Shown here: positions 12,016 through 24,517 of the stretch, piece after piece
Position numbering within the stretch: the first letter of the stretch is position 1
How the letters are laid out: each line of letters begins with the position of its first letter
Origin: Epiperipatus broadwayi
Lineage: Eukaryota > Onychophora > Udeonychophora > Euonychophora > Peripatidae
Assembly (NCBI GenBank): GCA_028023455.1
Contig: JAQFVV010000285.1
Location: 873,501 to 937,500, forward strand
Length of the DNA stretch: 64,000 bases
Reading direction: 5' to 3'
Notes under the pieces: generated by a model
Seen by the model: the letters and a program-made list of their open reading frames with translations, nothing else
What the model was told of the DNA's origin: nothing
Database searches by the model: none
Translations under genes and position numbers: made by a program

Positions 12016-15000
12016 TTCATAAAATATAAACTCTATGATCAAATTATTTGCAGTAATCCACTTATTCCAACTTTGATTTTTGATTTTAATCGAGACTCTA
12101 TCAGATTCTGGGATGTCCAAATGTTTTTTTTTACTTTTTAGTCATCTCTATGCTCATAACATTCAAAGTGAATAGGAATTGCATTTATTTTCTTTATCAT
12201 TATGGCATTATTTTAAAAACTAGCAGTAATTATCACCTGGTAATCTGTATATTTAATTGATTAGTTGATGTGGCTACCCACATTCAAACCCAGTATTGTT
12301 ATTCAACTGTCTTATTCATTATAGATATAGCAAAAATATAAAACACATGAATTCAAATTGTTTTAATGCAGTGTTGAGAAAGACATATTTAAAACTAAAA
12401 GTTTCATTTTAATTTAGTATAGAAGGGGGAAAATCTTGACTTTGTCAATTGAATAAAACTATTGTGCTCAAATTATTACTGTGGGGCTTGATGTTGATCT
12501 TGCTTGCATATGACTATACAATTATTATCAAATAATTATCTAATGTCAATCATAACTATTCAGTACAACCCCAAACTACATTTATTTATAATTGTTGTAC
12601 AATGTCTAAAAAAATATGGTTCCAGACATTCTCTAGTTTATCAAAGATATATAAAGACAATATATATATTTAAACAAGCATAATTAGAGTAAAATTTAAA
12701 TTAACCTAAATATAATTAAATCTTTGTAAATATCTCCTTCTAATAATTCAACTTGTATAAAAAAGAATATCTAAGACATAACACTAACTAAAAAAATATA
12801 TAAAGAATTACTCCTCCATTATTGATAACAAGTATCCAGGACAATTCCAAACTGTTTTATTTGCAAATCTTTAGCAACACCTGGGAAAAAAGAATCACTT
12901 TTTTCTACCTTCTCACATGCACACACATGTGTAATATAAATAAAATGCCTGTTAAATAAAACAAAATTATAATTATAATAAAAATAATAAATTTAATGGT
13001 AATAAACTATTAAAAACAGTCTTTAAATCTGCAGAAGTACTTCCAGTTAATTTCTTAAACCTGCCTTAACTGCCATTAAATTTAAAAAAAACCCAAACCG
13101 AAGCAAACGACATCAATTCAAATCCCATGAATCTCCTATTTTAATGTTAGCAGCTTTTCTATTTATTAAATGCATTTTATTCCCATTTATAAAAATTACC
13201 TCCTTAATTTTGCTTTTATTATGGTTTCTCTCTTCATAAAGAATTTTCACACTTTTAAACACACACAGACACACATATATGCTATGTATATTTAAATAAC
13301 TGAAGGTAAAAAAGAAATTTAAATAAATCATTTTTATGACTTTCTATATCAAATAAAATTTTAAAAAGTTGATTGGTTTATTACTTAAGTCTTCGTAATA
13401 AAATTTGCTCAAGAAAATGGTAGAGACTGAACCGCAATCCATAAACCTTTTGCTCTAAAGTTCGCCATCTATTTCTGCACAAATTGTGCTCGTTATTACT
13501 AGAATACTATTTATTATATAAAGGGATACAAAAGACATAGATTTAAAAAAATAGAGGGAGGGGGGAATAATGATTATAAACTTTCTAAAAATATTTGAGC
13601 AAAAATGCAAATAATTCAAACCTTCATCTCATCCATTCTTCAAGCATTAAGTATTTATTGGTGATGTATGTTACTAAAGGTTTATACTTTTCTTCATTTT
13701 AAAATAATATATATAAAATATTTTTTTGCAATTATTTTTAAATGCTTTATTTAATTAAGATTTAAAATTATCTATTGTTTATATATATTTCTTAAAGTCA
13801 TTTTATAGTATATTAAAATTAAGTAATTGGTAATAATTAAACGAAAATTATAATTGATCAGCGGAAGTTTGTAATATAATTACGATATTTCTTTTTCAGA
13901 ACAAAAATAAATAAATAAATATTATTTTAATCACCAAGAACAAAAAAATCATAAACATAAACCAAAAGATCATATTTCTTCGTAAAGATAATAACAATAT
14001 TTCGTATCATAGAAATAGTACCATTTCATTATTAAGAATACAAATATGAAACGGTATATTAATTTAAAGTTTTAATAATATAGCATCTACACAAATTAAT
14101 TTTTAAACAAAAATCATTCTTAGACGAATGTAATGTGCGTGTGTGTGACTGCAGTATATAAATAACAGGCATACGTTTGTAAATTAAATAAATAATAATT
14201 TGGCTATTTTTTTAAATCTATTATAAAACAAAATATAAAAATATATTAAATATTATAAATTATACATTATGATTTATTGACACATAATTTAAAATTTAAA
14301 TTGCTTTGGTTTTTTGTTTTTTCAGAAAATATCATCATGGAAACAACTATTCTAAATGAGTCTGGCCGATAGAACTTTTCAAAAAGAAAAGAGAGGATCA
14401 CACAAATAAGAAAATGTTATGTGCCTTGCGATGAATTTTACGCCAATATATTAACTACTGATATGGTCAATGCATTATTCAATGTTCGTTTAATTTGTTT
14501 TATAACCTGAATTCTGACGTTTAATATTTTCTGAACCAAACCTTTCTTACTAAAAGACTTCAAGACCTTTTCTAGTTATAACTTATTATGAACAATCAAT
14601 ATTGTACTTTTTGTTTTATTTCTCGCTATCCTATGCACCCCCATATATATATACGCACATTTGTATATATTATACAATGCTTCTAATAAATATGCTTGCT
14701 ACAAATCGTGAAATATTGCTTAAAGCAAAATCTTTCAAAAACAATATTTTTTACTATTATGTATTTCATCAAAAACTTTAGTTTTTGTGTAGGCTAGAGA
14801 CTTGAAACACCCAAATATCAACATAGAGATGATAATCAATCTTTCCAATTATATGCCTAACTACAACTAATTTAGTTTTGCAGATTTGTTGCTTTAGCAA
14901 TTAGCATATATACCCATCATATAAAATTTTTAATTCAATAATTAATATTTAAATCATAACATCCAATGAAACAAGAATATTATAGAAGAAATTGATGATT

Positions 15001-15029
15001 AGGCCTCCATTGACTGCAAATCTAGTTGG
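12016..15029. other. AT-rich DNA, no gene seen
   Basis: Short CA-rich tracts near 12.91 and 13.26 kb and a GT tract near 14.13 kb. Nothing else recognised. Confidence 0.6.
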
Positions 15030-15150
15030 CTGAGTGATTGAAAACTCTAAACTTTTGATTGGTCAATTACAGAATCAGCAATAAAAATATATCCATCTTT
15101 TAATATTATATTCATTTTAGTTTCGTTTGTAAAAAGTGTAACCAATTAGA
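15030..15150 (-). repeat. Inverted partial copy of the 7-8 kb repeat
   Basis: The reverse complement matches about 7475-7570, including ACTAAAGTGAATATAATATT and the GACCAATTAAAAGTT region. This shows the repeat is dispersed. Confidence 0.6.
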
Positions 15151-17129
15151 TTTATTTTTTTTGCTGATTTAATGTTTTAGCATTTGGTATATATTTATAT
15201 TGCATTAGGGTATTTAAGTCAACAATTTTTACCATTCATATTTTCAAATAGATGAGAATAATTAATATTTACACCATAACAGTGCAATGAAGCAGAATAA
15301 TGAAAGCATAAGAAATATATATTGTAAAAATAACATTTGTATGCAATATTTGTAACATCAAAATACTGTGGTGATGATGATCAAAAATGACATATGCACT
15401 TTGAAGGTTAAATTCAAGGTAATTTGCCCCAAAAGCATTTTTTAATTTCTTTTTAGATCCTATTTAAATTAGCTTAGGCACCATTTTCTTTATAGAAAGT
15501 ATACTTCTGGATAAATTATTATCTATGATCATCATCATCATATCAGTGTACTTTCATTACTCCAACATGTCTCTCATGGGATTGCATGACTTTTCAGCTT
15601 TGTGATATATAAATGGCATATGTTTGGAATGAGTTTAAACAGCAAAATAATTAAATTTGATAACAAAATAATTTATTTAGACAAATTATAAAAGAAATAA
15701 AGGGTGAAATTCCTGCTTATGTATTTGCAATTATACTAAAATTATAAACTAAATAAAATACAAAATATTGAAATTAACAAATATGACATTTAAATATAAT
15801 TGTAAATATAAAATTAATTTTAAAGCCTATAATATTCAAATATAAAAAAAAATCTTAATAAAATGTTTTCACCATGGCTTTTGTTGATATTGTCAGCTTA
15901 CGTTCTACATTTCACACACATCTTTGGTAATAGTTTTTTTTATATATAAATTCATCTTTTTTTAAATTAACCTCCATGATCATCATTTTTATAGGCAAAG
16001 AAAATGGGTCTCACTATAGGCAAATACTTAGTAGGTGTTACAGAAGAGTCCTCTTCTATTCTTGAAATATGGTTTTATTTTTGTAAAAAGGCAAAGTTAA
16101 CGACAGAAGGCCAATATTTTTCGGGTAGCAAATATCATGTTTGCAGAGTTAAATTTATTATTGAAAATACTTTTAAACAGTCAGGTGGTTTATCAGCAGT
16201 TTAAAGCTATTCTACAGCAGTAATTTGTAGCAAAAAATATTTTAACTAGTGATTTTCATTTTATATTAGATGTAAAGTTACAACAACTCCTGCATCTGAC
16301 TTAATATTTGACTGCTAATAGACCTTCATCTTTTCTGACTTCTTGCTGAAAACAAAAATTCTACTTCTATGTATGCATTTTCTATTATTTTCTCAGAAAC
16401 ACTCTGCTTTCCTGTTGTCTGTGATTTAAGAAACTAAAAACTACTTTTGTTTCAGACCTATTTATTCTTTTATCTCATAGCAGTGGATATTATTTCTATC
16501 CTCCTAAGTTTTAAATGGTATTTATTTCTGCTATCTACATAGACTGTTTATCACATTGAATTAAATTAATTAACTTTGTATTAATTTACAGAGAAATATT
16601 ATACGAAACATTACTACCTCATATTCGAGTAACAGATTTCATTATTACAAACGCTGATTTTTTCATTTACATTCCAAACCCCTAGAATAACACTGGGGAC
16701 TGTCAAGAAAGAGATGAAAGGAAATAAACCATAATCAATCTTTGAAATTCTTTTTTTAATCTGTTTAAATTTAGTTCTATCTAATTTTCAATAAAATATC
16801 TAGATTTATCATTAAATTTAACAGAAAGTAAAAGGCAACATATTTTGTTAAACTTTTTCCAGAAATCAAATCTAAAGACCACAAAATTCTATACATCTTG
16901 TTTTTTAAGCCAGCATGCATATAAAAACTTAAATAAATCACTATTTTCTCTTTCTTCTCTTTTATTACATGATTACATAATACATTTCTTTACAAATTAT
17001 TTAATGTCTTCATTAAATGTTCAAACCATTTTGTTTTATTTATTTCTTAAGCCAATATAATTTATAATGCTATGCATATATGTCTAATACACACACATAG
17101 ATATGGAATTTATAATATTTAAAAATCAA
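15151..17129. other. AT-rich DNA; one unassigned 66-codon frame
   Basis: A frame at 16004-16204 (+) begins MGLTIGKYLVGVTEESSS and is preceded by a polypyrimidine tract and AG at about 15992, so an exon-like reading is conceivable. I recognise no domain, and no second exon is evident. I do not call it a gene. Confidence 0.35.
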
Positions 17130-17205
17130 GTTATCAGACCCACCACTCTCCACTCTCTCTAATAACACTGATACACTTAAACACATATATGCTGAAAAGA
17201 TAAAT

Positions 17206-17260
17206 AATCACCAATATACGTATTTCATGCTAAACCAGCAATCATCAGTCGGTCCAGATT
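17206..17260 (-). ncRNA. Hammerhead ribozyme motif A1 (inverted copy)
   Basis: On the minus strand: stem I ACCGA pairing with TTGGT, extended by AATC/GATT across a bulge; core CTGATGA; stem II TGC/GCA around loop TGGTTTA with a U-U mismatch at the core-proximal pair; GAAA; palindromic stem III TACGTA; cleavage dinucleotide TA. All invariant core bases are present. Stem III has no loop, so folding would need two molecules. Confidence 0.62.
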
Positions 17261-17463
17261 ACCATCTCTTACACATATATACTATAAGTGCTCAGATATA
17301 TATTAAGATAGACAATCTTCATACTTTAATGGACAGGCTCCAATCTACTCCACTCTTCAACCGTCCATGCAATTAAAAATCTGATGATGGGATGCACAAG
17401 TATGAAGATTGTCTATATTAATATATATCTGAGCTCTTATAGTATATATGTGTGGGAGATGAT

Positions 17464-17518
17464 AATCTGGACCAACTAATGATTGCTGGTTTAGCATGAA
17501 ATACGTTTATTGGTGATT
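17464..17518 (+). ncRNA. Hammerhead motif A2, core mutated
   Basis: Same plan as A1 but the core reads CTAATGA: the invariant G5 is A, expected to abolish cleavage. Stem III is TACGTT, no longer self-complementary. The identical defects occur at 17938-17992, so the array expanded after this mutation. Confidence 0.55.
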
Positions 17519-17937
17519 ATTTATCTCTTTGGCATATATGTGTTTAAGTGTATCAGTGTTATTACATAGAGTGGAGAGTGGTGGGTTGTGTGAAAGTCTG
17601 TGCTTATTTACCCTATATATTACATGTATAGACACAGGTATATAATAAGCCTGTGTTTTAGTTATTACATTATAGAGATGTCTGCCCACACTTGCATATA
17701 TATTAAATGGATTATGTCCTGTACATGTGGGGTTCAGATTGACCATAGGTCAACATGGGTGTGACAAGAATCTCAGCCCCAGGGTGGCCTTTGAGCATTC
17801 CATCATCAGATTTTCAATTGGATGGATGGCTGAAGAGGTGGAGTGTAGAGTAGATTGGAGCCTATCCATTAAAGTATGAAGATTGTCTATCTTAATATAT
17901 ATCTGAGCACTTATAGTATATATGTGTGGGAGATGAT

Positions 17938-17992
17938 AATCTGGACCAACTAATGATTGCTGGTTTAGCATGAAATACGTTTATTGGTGATT
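17938..17992 (+). ncRNA. Hammerhead motif A3, same core mutation
   Basis: Copy of A2 one 474-bp unit downstream, with CTAATGA and TACGTT as in A2. Predicted inactive. Confidence 0.55.
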
Positions 17993-18411
17993 ATTTATCT
18001 CTTTGGCATATATGTGTTTAAGTGTATCAGTGTTATTACATAGAGTGGAGAGTGGTGGGTTGTGTGAAAGTCTGTGCTTATTTACCCTATATATTACATG
18101 TATAGACACAGGTATATAATAAGCCTGTGTTTTAGTTATTACATTATAGAGATGTCTGCCCACACTTGCATATATATTAAATGGATTATGTCCTGTACAT
18201 GTGGGGTTCAGATTGACCATAGGTCAACATGGGTGTGACAAGAATCTCAGCCCCAGGGTGGCCTTTGAGCATTCCATCATCAGATTTTCAATTGGATGGA
18301 TGGCTGAAGAGGTGGAGTGTAGAGTAGATTGGAGCCTATCCATTAAAGTATGAAGATTGTCTATCTTAATATATATCTGAGCACTTATAGTATATATGTG
18401 TGGGAGATGAT

Positions 18412-18466
18412 AATCTGGACCAACTGATGATTGCTGGTTTAGCATGAAATATGTATATTGGTGATT
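18412..18466 (+). ncRNA. Hammerhead motif A4, intact core
   Basis: Stem I AATC-TGG-ACCAA pairs with TTGGT-GATT (nine pairs, 3-nt bulge). The core is CTGATGA (18424-18430). Stem II is TTGC/GCAT around TGGTTTA, with a U-U first pair. GAAA is at 18446-18449. TATGTA is a slightly imperfect palindrome. Cleavage would follow TA at 18457. Only the U-U pair next to the core is unfavourable. Confidence 0.6.
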
Positions 18467-18617
18467 ATTTGTCTTTTTCGGCATATATGTGTTTAAGTGT
18501 ATCAGTGTTATTAGATAGAGTGGAGAGTAGTGGGTCGTGTGAAAGTCTGTGCTCATATACCCTATATATTACATGTATAGACACAGGTATATAATAAGCC
18601 TGTGTTTTAGTTATTAA

Positions 18618-19209
18618 ATCAAATTATCATAGTTTATTAAATTGTATTTAAAATTTGGTGACAAGGTAGCTTTGTAATATTTATGATTCCATTTACAATC
18701 AATTTGTAGTGTTACGATATATATATATGGTATATTGACGATTAAACCTAATAAATATTTAAAACCAATTAAATTTTCCACATTATGTAAATATTTTTAC
18801 ATTATTTCTATTCCATTAGATATTATTATATGAATAAGGATTTTCCACACATGTATGTATGCACTACTTGCAAAATATTATCACCTTTTTATAAAATATA
18901 AAAGTAAGATGTCTGAGAAAAGACTAATAGGAAATACCACAACGGGTTTAAAATAGGCTCTTACTTTAATTCTGTGGCGTCTGAACTACAAGGTGCTAAT
19001 TTATTTTCTTAATATTATTGCATATATCAAATGCATCTGAAGATCATGATTAGCTGTACATTTGTGCTTGATTACTGCTAATCATAATGCTTAAGCCATC
19101 AGTTTGATAACAACACTGTTTCAAAAAAGTGAATGATATTGTTAGTAAATCGTATCTTAAAGATAGATAGTAGGTAAAAAAAAGTTTTTATATCTTGAGC
19201 TTAGAAATA
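18618..19209. other. AT-rich DNA, no gene seen
   Basis: No feature recognised. Confidence 0.5.
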
Positions 19210-19640
19210 TCGTTTGCATTGATTGTTAGAAACATTTTGCAAAGTTATTAAAACAGGCAAAACTCTCCATACAGTATTGCCACTCAGTGCAAGCCAGAGT
19301 AATCAATGGATTCCAGAAGGCTTGTGCATAAAATCCTCATCTAGTGCCTACTCATCCAATATCCCCAGGCTAATTTTTGGCTTGTGGCCTTCGTCAGTGG
19401 AGAACCTTGGATCTGAGAGCACTCCACCTAGATCTTAGGATCTAATGCAACCCTCCAGCAGCCACCTTTTATCTCTACTTAACTACAAAACTATGAGTCT
19501 TAAATTGAAAACACAATATTTTCAATCCAAGCTCACTAGCTTATATAGTCATATAGGTCTGAACTCAGTTCAGCACCCATACATTTTGGTGTCTTTGGTT
19601 CTTTAATAACCATAGCTACCACTATTGCCTGTTTTAATAA
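19210..19640 (-). repeat. Family C hammerhead-type repeat, copy 2
   Basis: Full-length-looking copy in reverse orientation, including the body motif CTGAACTCAGTTCAG at about 19559-19573. The ribozyme at 19362-19403 keeps core CTGACGA (N7 may vary) and stem II GGC/GCC, but GAAA has become AAAA and the UC cleavage site CC, so it should be dead. Confidence 0.7.
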
Positions 19641-20029
19641 CAGTTATAAGCAAGCATAAGAAATGGTGATTATGTGATGTTTTATTAACTCTCAAGAAGT
19701 AATCATTTGGTTATTTTATATTATATCATTTAAATTAACACATTAAAATTTATTTTTACCTCCCCAGTTTTAAAAGCTTAATTAAACAAATATTTTTTTC
19801 TATAGGTTTTTGATTTAACCTATTTTAGATTTTCATTTATGTTGTTGCAATTTTCAAATGACTTTCAATTGAATGTTTTAAAATATTTAATTTATTAGCT
19901 TTTTTATACCTTTTTGTTAAGTTTATGTTATTTTACAAAAGTCATAGATTCTATAATTTGTCACAAAATTAAACTAAAATAGGAGTTAACTTGTTGATAA
20001 GAGCTATCTTGGAATAGAATGAGAGGTAT
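19641..20029. other. AT-rich DNA, no gene seen
   Basis: No feature recognised. Confidence 0.45.
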
Positions 20030-21220
20030 GCCTTTGAAAGTGATGACATCACATTTCTGTTGATTGCAACACCTTATCTTGCATTTGCTTTCACATAGTC
20101 ATATTACTCAGATAAAAAGGAAAATCTGTCACAATCTTTACAAAATCATCACTGTGCAGAAAGCTCTTGTGGGATAACAATTGCAATTTCACTCATAAAC
20201 TTACAGTTTCATAGTGCTCAAAATGGATTAGGAATACACTCAATTTGTGTTTGCAGGCTCCAAAAATCCATTAACCTTAAGTCAGCCATGATAAGATTAT
20301 TTCCATACCTGGAAACAATACTTAAGGTAACACCAACAAATAAGCCTCCTCCATATACAAAACATCTTCAACAATTCTAGCACCAATTAAACTAATGACA
20401 AATATTAAATATAACATTTCTACAAGAAAAATGGCAATACTGGAAAATTCATTCTATTTTATATTCAAACATATATGAAATAAATGTCTGACTCTCCTTT
20501 GCTTGGCATTAATAATAGGCAACTGATAAAAAGTGTTGGACTCTTGAGTCAAAATATTTTATTTCCTGTTAAAAATATATATTTGATCTTTGCTCACATT
20601 GTACTTTTTGAAGTATAAATGTTTTCCAGTAGCCCATAGAGGCTTTACCAAGATAGATCTGATCTGTCTTTGTGTAAAAGAGATGGAGACATGATAGAAC
20701 ATATTTTCGAGCTTTGTGTGGAGTTTCAAGAATGTAGGAACATAGTGTTAACAATATACCATTATAAACAGCTGCTCATTGCCTTGCTCAGGCAGGCAAT
20801 AGGGAATGGTGAATATGCAATAGTCAGAAGTGCTACTTTTTTGGCTTTCAATATTTGGCTGACAAGATGCAAAGGGATTTTCAATATGACCCTGGCACAT
20901 ATTTTTTAAGAAACCTCAAGAAACCTAAAACCAGAGACGAACTCATTGCACCTCAATAGAGCTATAATTCAACATGGGAACTCATCCAACAAAATAACTT
21001 AGCATTGAGATGAAATATAAACAAACAGAACAGATACTATTCCTTGACAGAATAACCAAAATTGAAACTGGGGTCAAAACAAGAAGTAATACCTCCCCTG
21101 TGAGTGGGAAGATAAAAAGTCAGAAAATATGGATTAGAATATTTGAAACAATTGTAATATAAAGCTTTCTAACAAATTATAATATGTATAATCTGGGATT
21201 ATTAAATTCTTAATAAAAAA
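20030..21220 (+). pseudogene. L1-like LINE 3' fragment
   Basis: Broken into several frames. About 20225-20365 reads NGLGIHSICVCRLQKSINL and then LFPYLETILKVTPTNKPPP, aligning with NGLGLHTVEIFHIQKL...VTPTDRSPP of the better copy at 22.9-23.8 kb. About 20655-20909 is the zinc-knuckle region (LSLCKRDGDMIEHIFELC), in which the first cysteine is Ser. The end at about 20935-21000 aligns with the C-terminal end of that copy. A poly(A) run at 21214-21224 closes the element. This is the region C-terminal to the RT of an L1-type ORF2; endonuclease and catalytic RT are absent. Confidence 0.75.
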
Positions 21221-21239
21221 AAAATCTTAGCAACACAGA

Positions 21240-21782
21240 AACGATATATCAATTATGCTTCAATGAAAAAAAGATCATAAACAACTATTTTTTAATTGTG
21301 GTGGCCTATAAGATGCTCACTCATACATCACAAAAAAATACTTAGGAAAAATAATAGCACAATTCAATCGCTCATTAGCTTATTTCCAAAAGCTTGTTTT
21401 GCAGAAGTTAGATTCATCCCATTTATACTTTATGCTCTGCTGTGCACAAGATGCATATTTCTTTACAAAAGTGATTCAAGAACACACATGAATACTTTTA
21501 AAAACAAACTAGACACAATTAAAAAAAAAAAAAAACCTCTTACAGATTTTTCCAGGGCTCGAACCTATAGTGCGATATTTTAACTATAATTTGTCAATTT
21601 TTTTTTAATGGCTGATCAAGTCATTACAATATTATCTGTTCAACAATGTGTAATGCTTTCTTCCCTCCTAATTCTAACAAATTGTAAATATGTCATGATT
21701 TTTATGCAGTTTTTATTTTTCATTTCTATTGTAATGTACTAAGTATTTTTGTCAATAAAATTCTCTTTTGAAACTAAAAAGG
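21240..21782 (+). pseudogene. Second L1-like LINE 3' fragment
   Basis: The frame at 21296-21583 reads LRKNNSTIQSLISLF...FILYALLCTRC and ends RTYSAIF. It aligns with YRRRNTTMEQIINAY...FVLYSFWCMRC...DLYAAIW at 22.9-23.2 kb, but is clearly another lineage. The 3' end reads GTCAATAAAATTCTCTTTTG, like the ends of other copies (GTCAATAAAAGGCCTTTT at 24.53 kb on the other strand). Confidence 0.65.
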
Positions 21783-22700
21783 AGTTAACTTTATAAATTC
21801 TGTCTTGAAATATTATTTATCCAAACAAAGTAAAAATACTTCAAATAATAATGTATTGCCTAATGACATACACTGAATTTTGTAGATTGTTTGGTTTCAT
21901 CCAGAAACTTTAAATATATTCAAAGATTATTTATTATACAAGTGATATGATAAAAATTTGTAGTGAAACATTGTATAATATTATGTGTGTATAACGTCAC
22001 ATATATGCCCACGCGTCAACACACACTTAAATATAAGTCAGAAATTCTCCATTTCAAAAACGAATGAACTAAAAAAAACACGTTTTTAAAATTTATATAT
22101 TCGTTGAGTTTATAATTCATGCATAAAATAATATCGTTTTATTCTTTCTGTTTAATTTAGGTTACACGGGCTGTTTAGAATTCTCTTTTTAATTGACTTC
22201 GTCAAGGATGAAAAGTAGTTATTTGGGTGATATTTTTTTTGAAACATATATTTATTATTCTGATGAAATTGTATAGCTGTTAAACATACATAAATTATAT
22301 TACATTTTATTATTAAAAAAGACATGTAGTTAAAATAATATATAGTTGTAAAATAATTAAGTAATTTTATTTAATAATATAAATTTGCAAACAATTATTA
22401 TATATATGTAAATTCTAAGATTCAAATCATTTGAGTGGAAGGTAAATGAGGTACCGAAGTTGCAAGTTTAATTATTGAAAAGTTTTAAATTAAGTTAAAT
22501 AAATGCTAGCTTTATGATGTAAAGTTAAGTTTTAACGGTTCCAGGAATGATTGCCTGCTGAATTACAATAAATAAGAAACATTTTAAAACACAACAACAA
22601 TAACAAAAAACTCGTCCAGACTAACTGAATGTAGTTGTTAAATTCTCAGTCTGTCCTAAGGGTTCTCGAATATTATATGATCTCCAGAGCAATTAACAGT
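21783..22700. other. AT-rich DNA, no gene seen
   Basis: No feature recognised. Confidence 0.5.
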
Positions 22701-22706
22701 AAGAAT

Positions 22707-24105
22707 TATTATTATTATTATTATGTTTCAAAAGGTACTTTATTACTTTTTTTGGCTTACATAGTTTCTATTACATTGTATTTACAATTTGATTTAGTAA
22801 AACTTACAGTTTTGGTTTACTTTTCTTTAAACATAAGTTTTGTTTCTTGTGGCTAACTTGTTCTATAGTCTATAAATAATGCTGCAACCCTAGCGTTTTC
22901 AATTGTCTTTGTTTTGAATTTCTCATAGTCTTGATTTTTCATTTAACAGTGACCAAATTGCAGCATATAAATCTGGTCTAACAATAGTTTTATCTCTATC
23001 TTTGATTTGTATTAGTTTATTAATGAATATGGCTGGATGACGTCGAGTATTTTTCCTCATTATAAAGCTGCATCTCATGCACCAAAAAGAATATAGGACA
23101 AATGTAGCTGCCCTAATGTTTGGTATCGCTCGACTCTGATATGCATTAATAATTTGTTCCATCGTGGTGTTTCTCCTTCTATATATGTTGCATGCCATTT
23201 GACTTATTTTTGCAAAACATTCACAGTTGTAAATTAGGTGTTCAATTGTTTCTTCCGCTCTATGGCATAGTCCACAAAATGGATCTATGTCCCTATACAT
23301 CCTTTTATAGTGGAGAAAAAAGGTTGTGGGCATAGCAGTGAGGTTCATTTTTATTATAAAATTGAAGAATTTAGGTTCCAATGCCCATCGCTTGAATTGT
23401 TTAACCAGTTTTTTGTTATCGATTCCCAACATTGGTGTAGGTTCATTTACATTAGTTTCTTTATTTATCAGGTTGTATATTTCCCAATATGAATATTTGT
23501 TCTCATATTGTTCTGGTATGTCTTTATTGGTTTTACATTGATAAATTATGGATGAAATGTATGATCCCAGTGGTGGTGATCTGTCAGTAGGAGTAACTTC
23601 AATTAGGTGTTTTAGTTTCGGGAATTGTTTCATAGTTGTAATAATTGCATTCCTCAACTTTTGTATGTGGAAAATTTCAACTGTGTGGAGACCGAGTCCA
23701 TTTTTTATCAGTGGTTGAGACATTTTCCTATTTGATATGGCAACTGTCTTCTTGGACCAGAGTAACTGATTACATATTGCTTTGATTTTTTTTTTTATGA
23801 AAGTCTTTGAGAATTCGATAATTGGCGAATAATAGCTGATTTTTGTCATAATTAGTTGGTTAATTAACTACACTTTCAAGAAGACAGACATATAAGTCTT
23901 TGAAAGGGAGTCAGCAATTCTTTTTCTTTCTTTCTTAATCCTATCTTGGATTTTACATCTCATCCCCGTGATTCCCAAATGAAATGGGAAACCCAGCAAA
24001 GATATTGGTTTTGACTGATAGATCATCACACATGGTCTCCCTGTGAATAGAGACCATGCTGAAGTTTTTGCTTGGTTGAATTTAAGCTTATAATGTGTTA
24101 TTGTT
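22707..24105 (-). pseudogene. L1-like LINE ORF2, C-terminal half
   Basis: Best-preserved coding relic here. A 308-codon open frame (23849-22923) continues upstream in the same frame after a single TAG (23868-23870) into KLKFNQAKTSAW...PISLLGFPFHLG, up to an (ATT)n block at about 24110. It corresponds to the end of the RT thumb, the PIIEFSKTF...NGLGLHTV segment typical of L1-type elements, and a zinc knuckle with Cys192, Cys195, His204 and Cys209 of the 308-residue frame (C-X2-C-X8-H-X4-C). The catalytic YxDD motif and the endonuclease are missing, so it is 5'-truncated. The tail AATAAAG...(ATA)n at 22707-22745 marks the 3' end. L1 versus Tx1 subfamily is unresolved. Confidence 0.82.
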
Positions 24106-24116
24106 ATTATTATTAC

Positions 24117-24168
<52 letters not shown>

Positions 24169-24173
24169 GAAAT
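24106..24173 (+). repeat. (ATT)n microsatellite
   Basis: About 20 ATT units at the 5' break of the LINE relic. Poly-Ile frames here are artefacts. Confidence 0.95.
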
Positions 24174-24216
24174 AAGCAAACAGTTTATACTTTGTGGGTA
24201 ATTATGAATCAAAATA

Positions 24217-24381
24217 TATAAAATGCACTAACACTCACAAGCACACAAAGCTAAAAACGAATAAAGAAAATATATATTATTATTTTAATATCTATTCCAT
24301 TAAATGGCTAAGCACTTTCAAGGGTCAAAGCCCTCGTAATCATAGCCGTATTACAAACTTGTGTGTGTTAGCGCATTTTAT

Positions 24382-24383
<2 letters not shown>
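24217..24383. repeat. Short inverted repeat, 26-bp arms
   Basis: AAATGCACTAACACTCACAAG at about 24220 is answered by CTTGTGTGTGTTAGCGCATTT at about 24358-24378, with some 115 bp between. It sits exactly between two long (ATT)n arrays. It could be a small hairpin transposon; no coding sequence. Confidence 0.65.

Positions 24384-24517
<134 letters not shown>

Larger units (their letters stand above)
17130..18617 (+). repeat. Family A hammerhead array: one inverted plus three direct copies, 474-bp period
   Basis: 17130-17398 is inverted. Direct units start at 17401, 17875 and 18349, a period of exactly 474 bp; the last is partial and ends near 18617. The first two direct units are almost identical (the spans 17507-17746 and 17981-18220 translate identically), so that duplication is recent. 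Each unit holds one hammerhead-type motif. The long minus-strand frames across the array are shadows of the repeat. The head-to-head plus direct-tandem layout recalls Penelope-like elements, and a monomer of a few hundred bp with one ribozyme recalls metazoan retrozymes. Confidence 0.85.

Noticed and set aside
16004-16204. A 66-codon frame after a splice-acceptor-like tract
   Set aside because: No recognisable domain, no partner exon and no second copy; in DNA this AT-rich such frames arise by chance.
17790-17830. A second hammerhead in family A at the minus-strand CTGATGATGGAATGCTC
   Set aside because: GAAA is absent (CAAA), stem II pairs by at most two bases, and no return strand for stem I is found.
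17507-18556. Repeated 79- and 110-residue minus frames
   Set aside because: Identical because the DNA is a 474-bp tandem repeat; other family copies (29.5, 31.2 kb) do not keep the frame.
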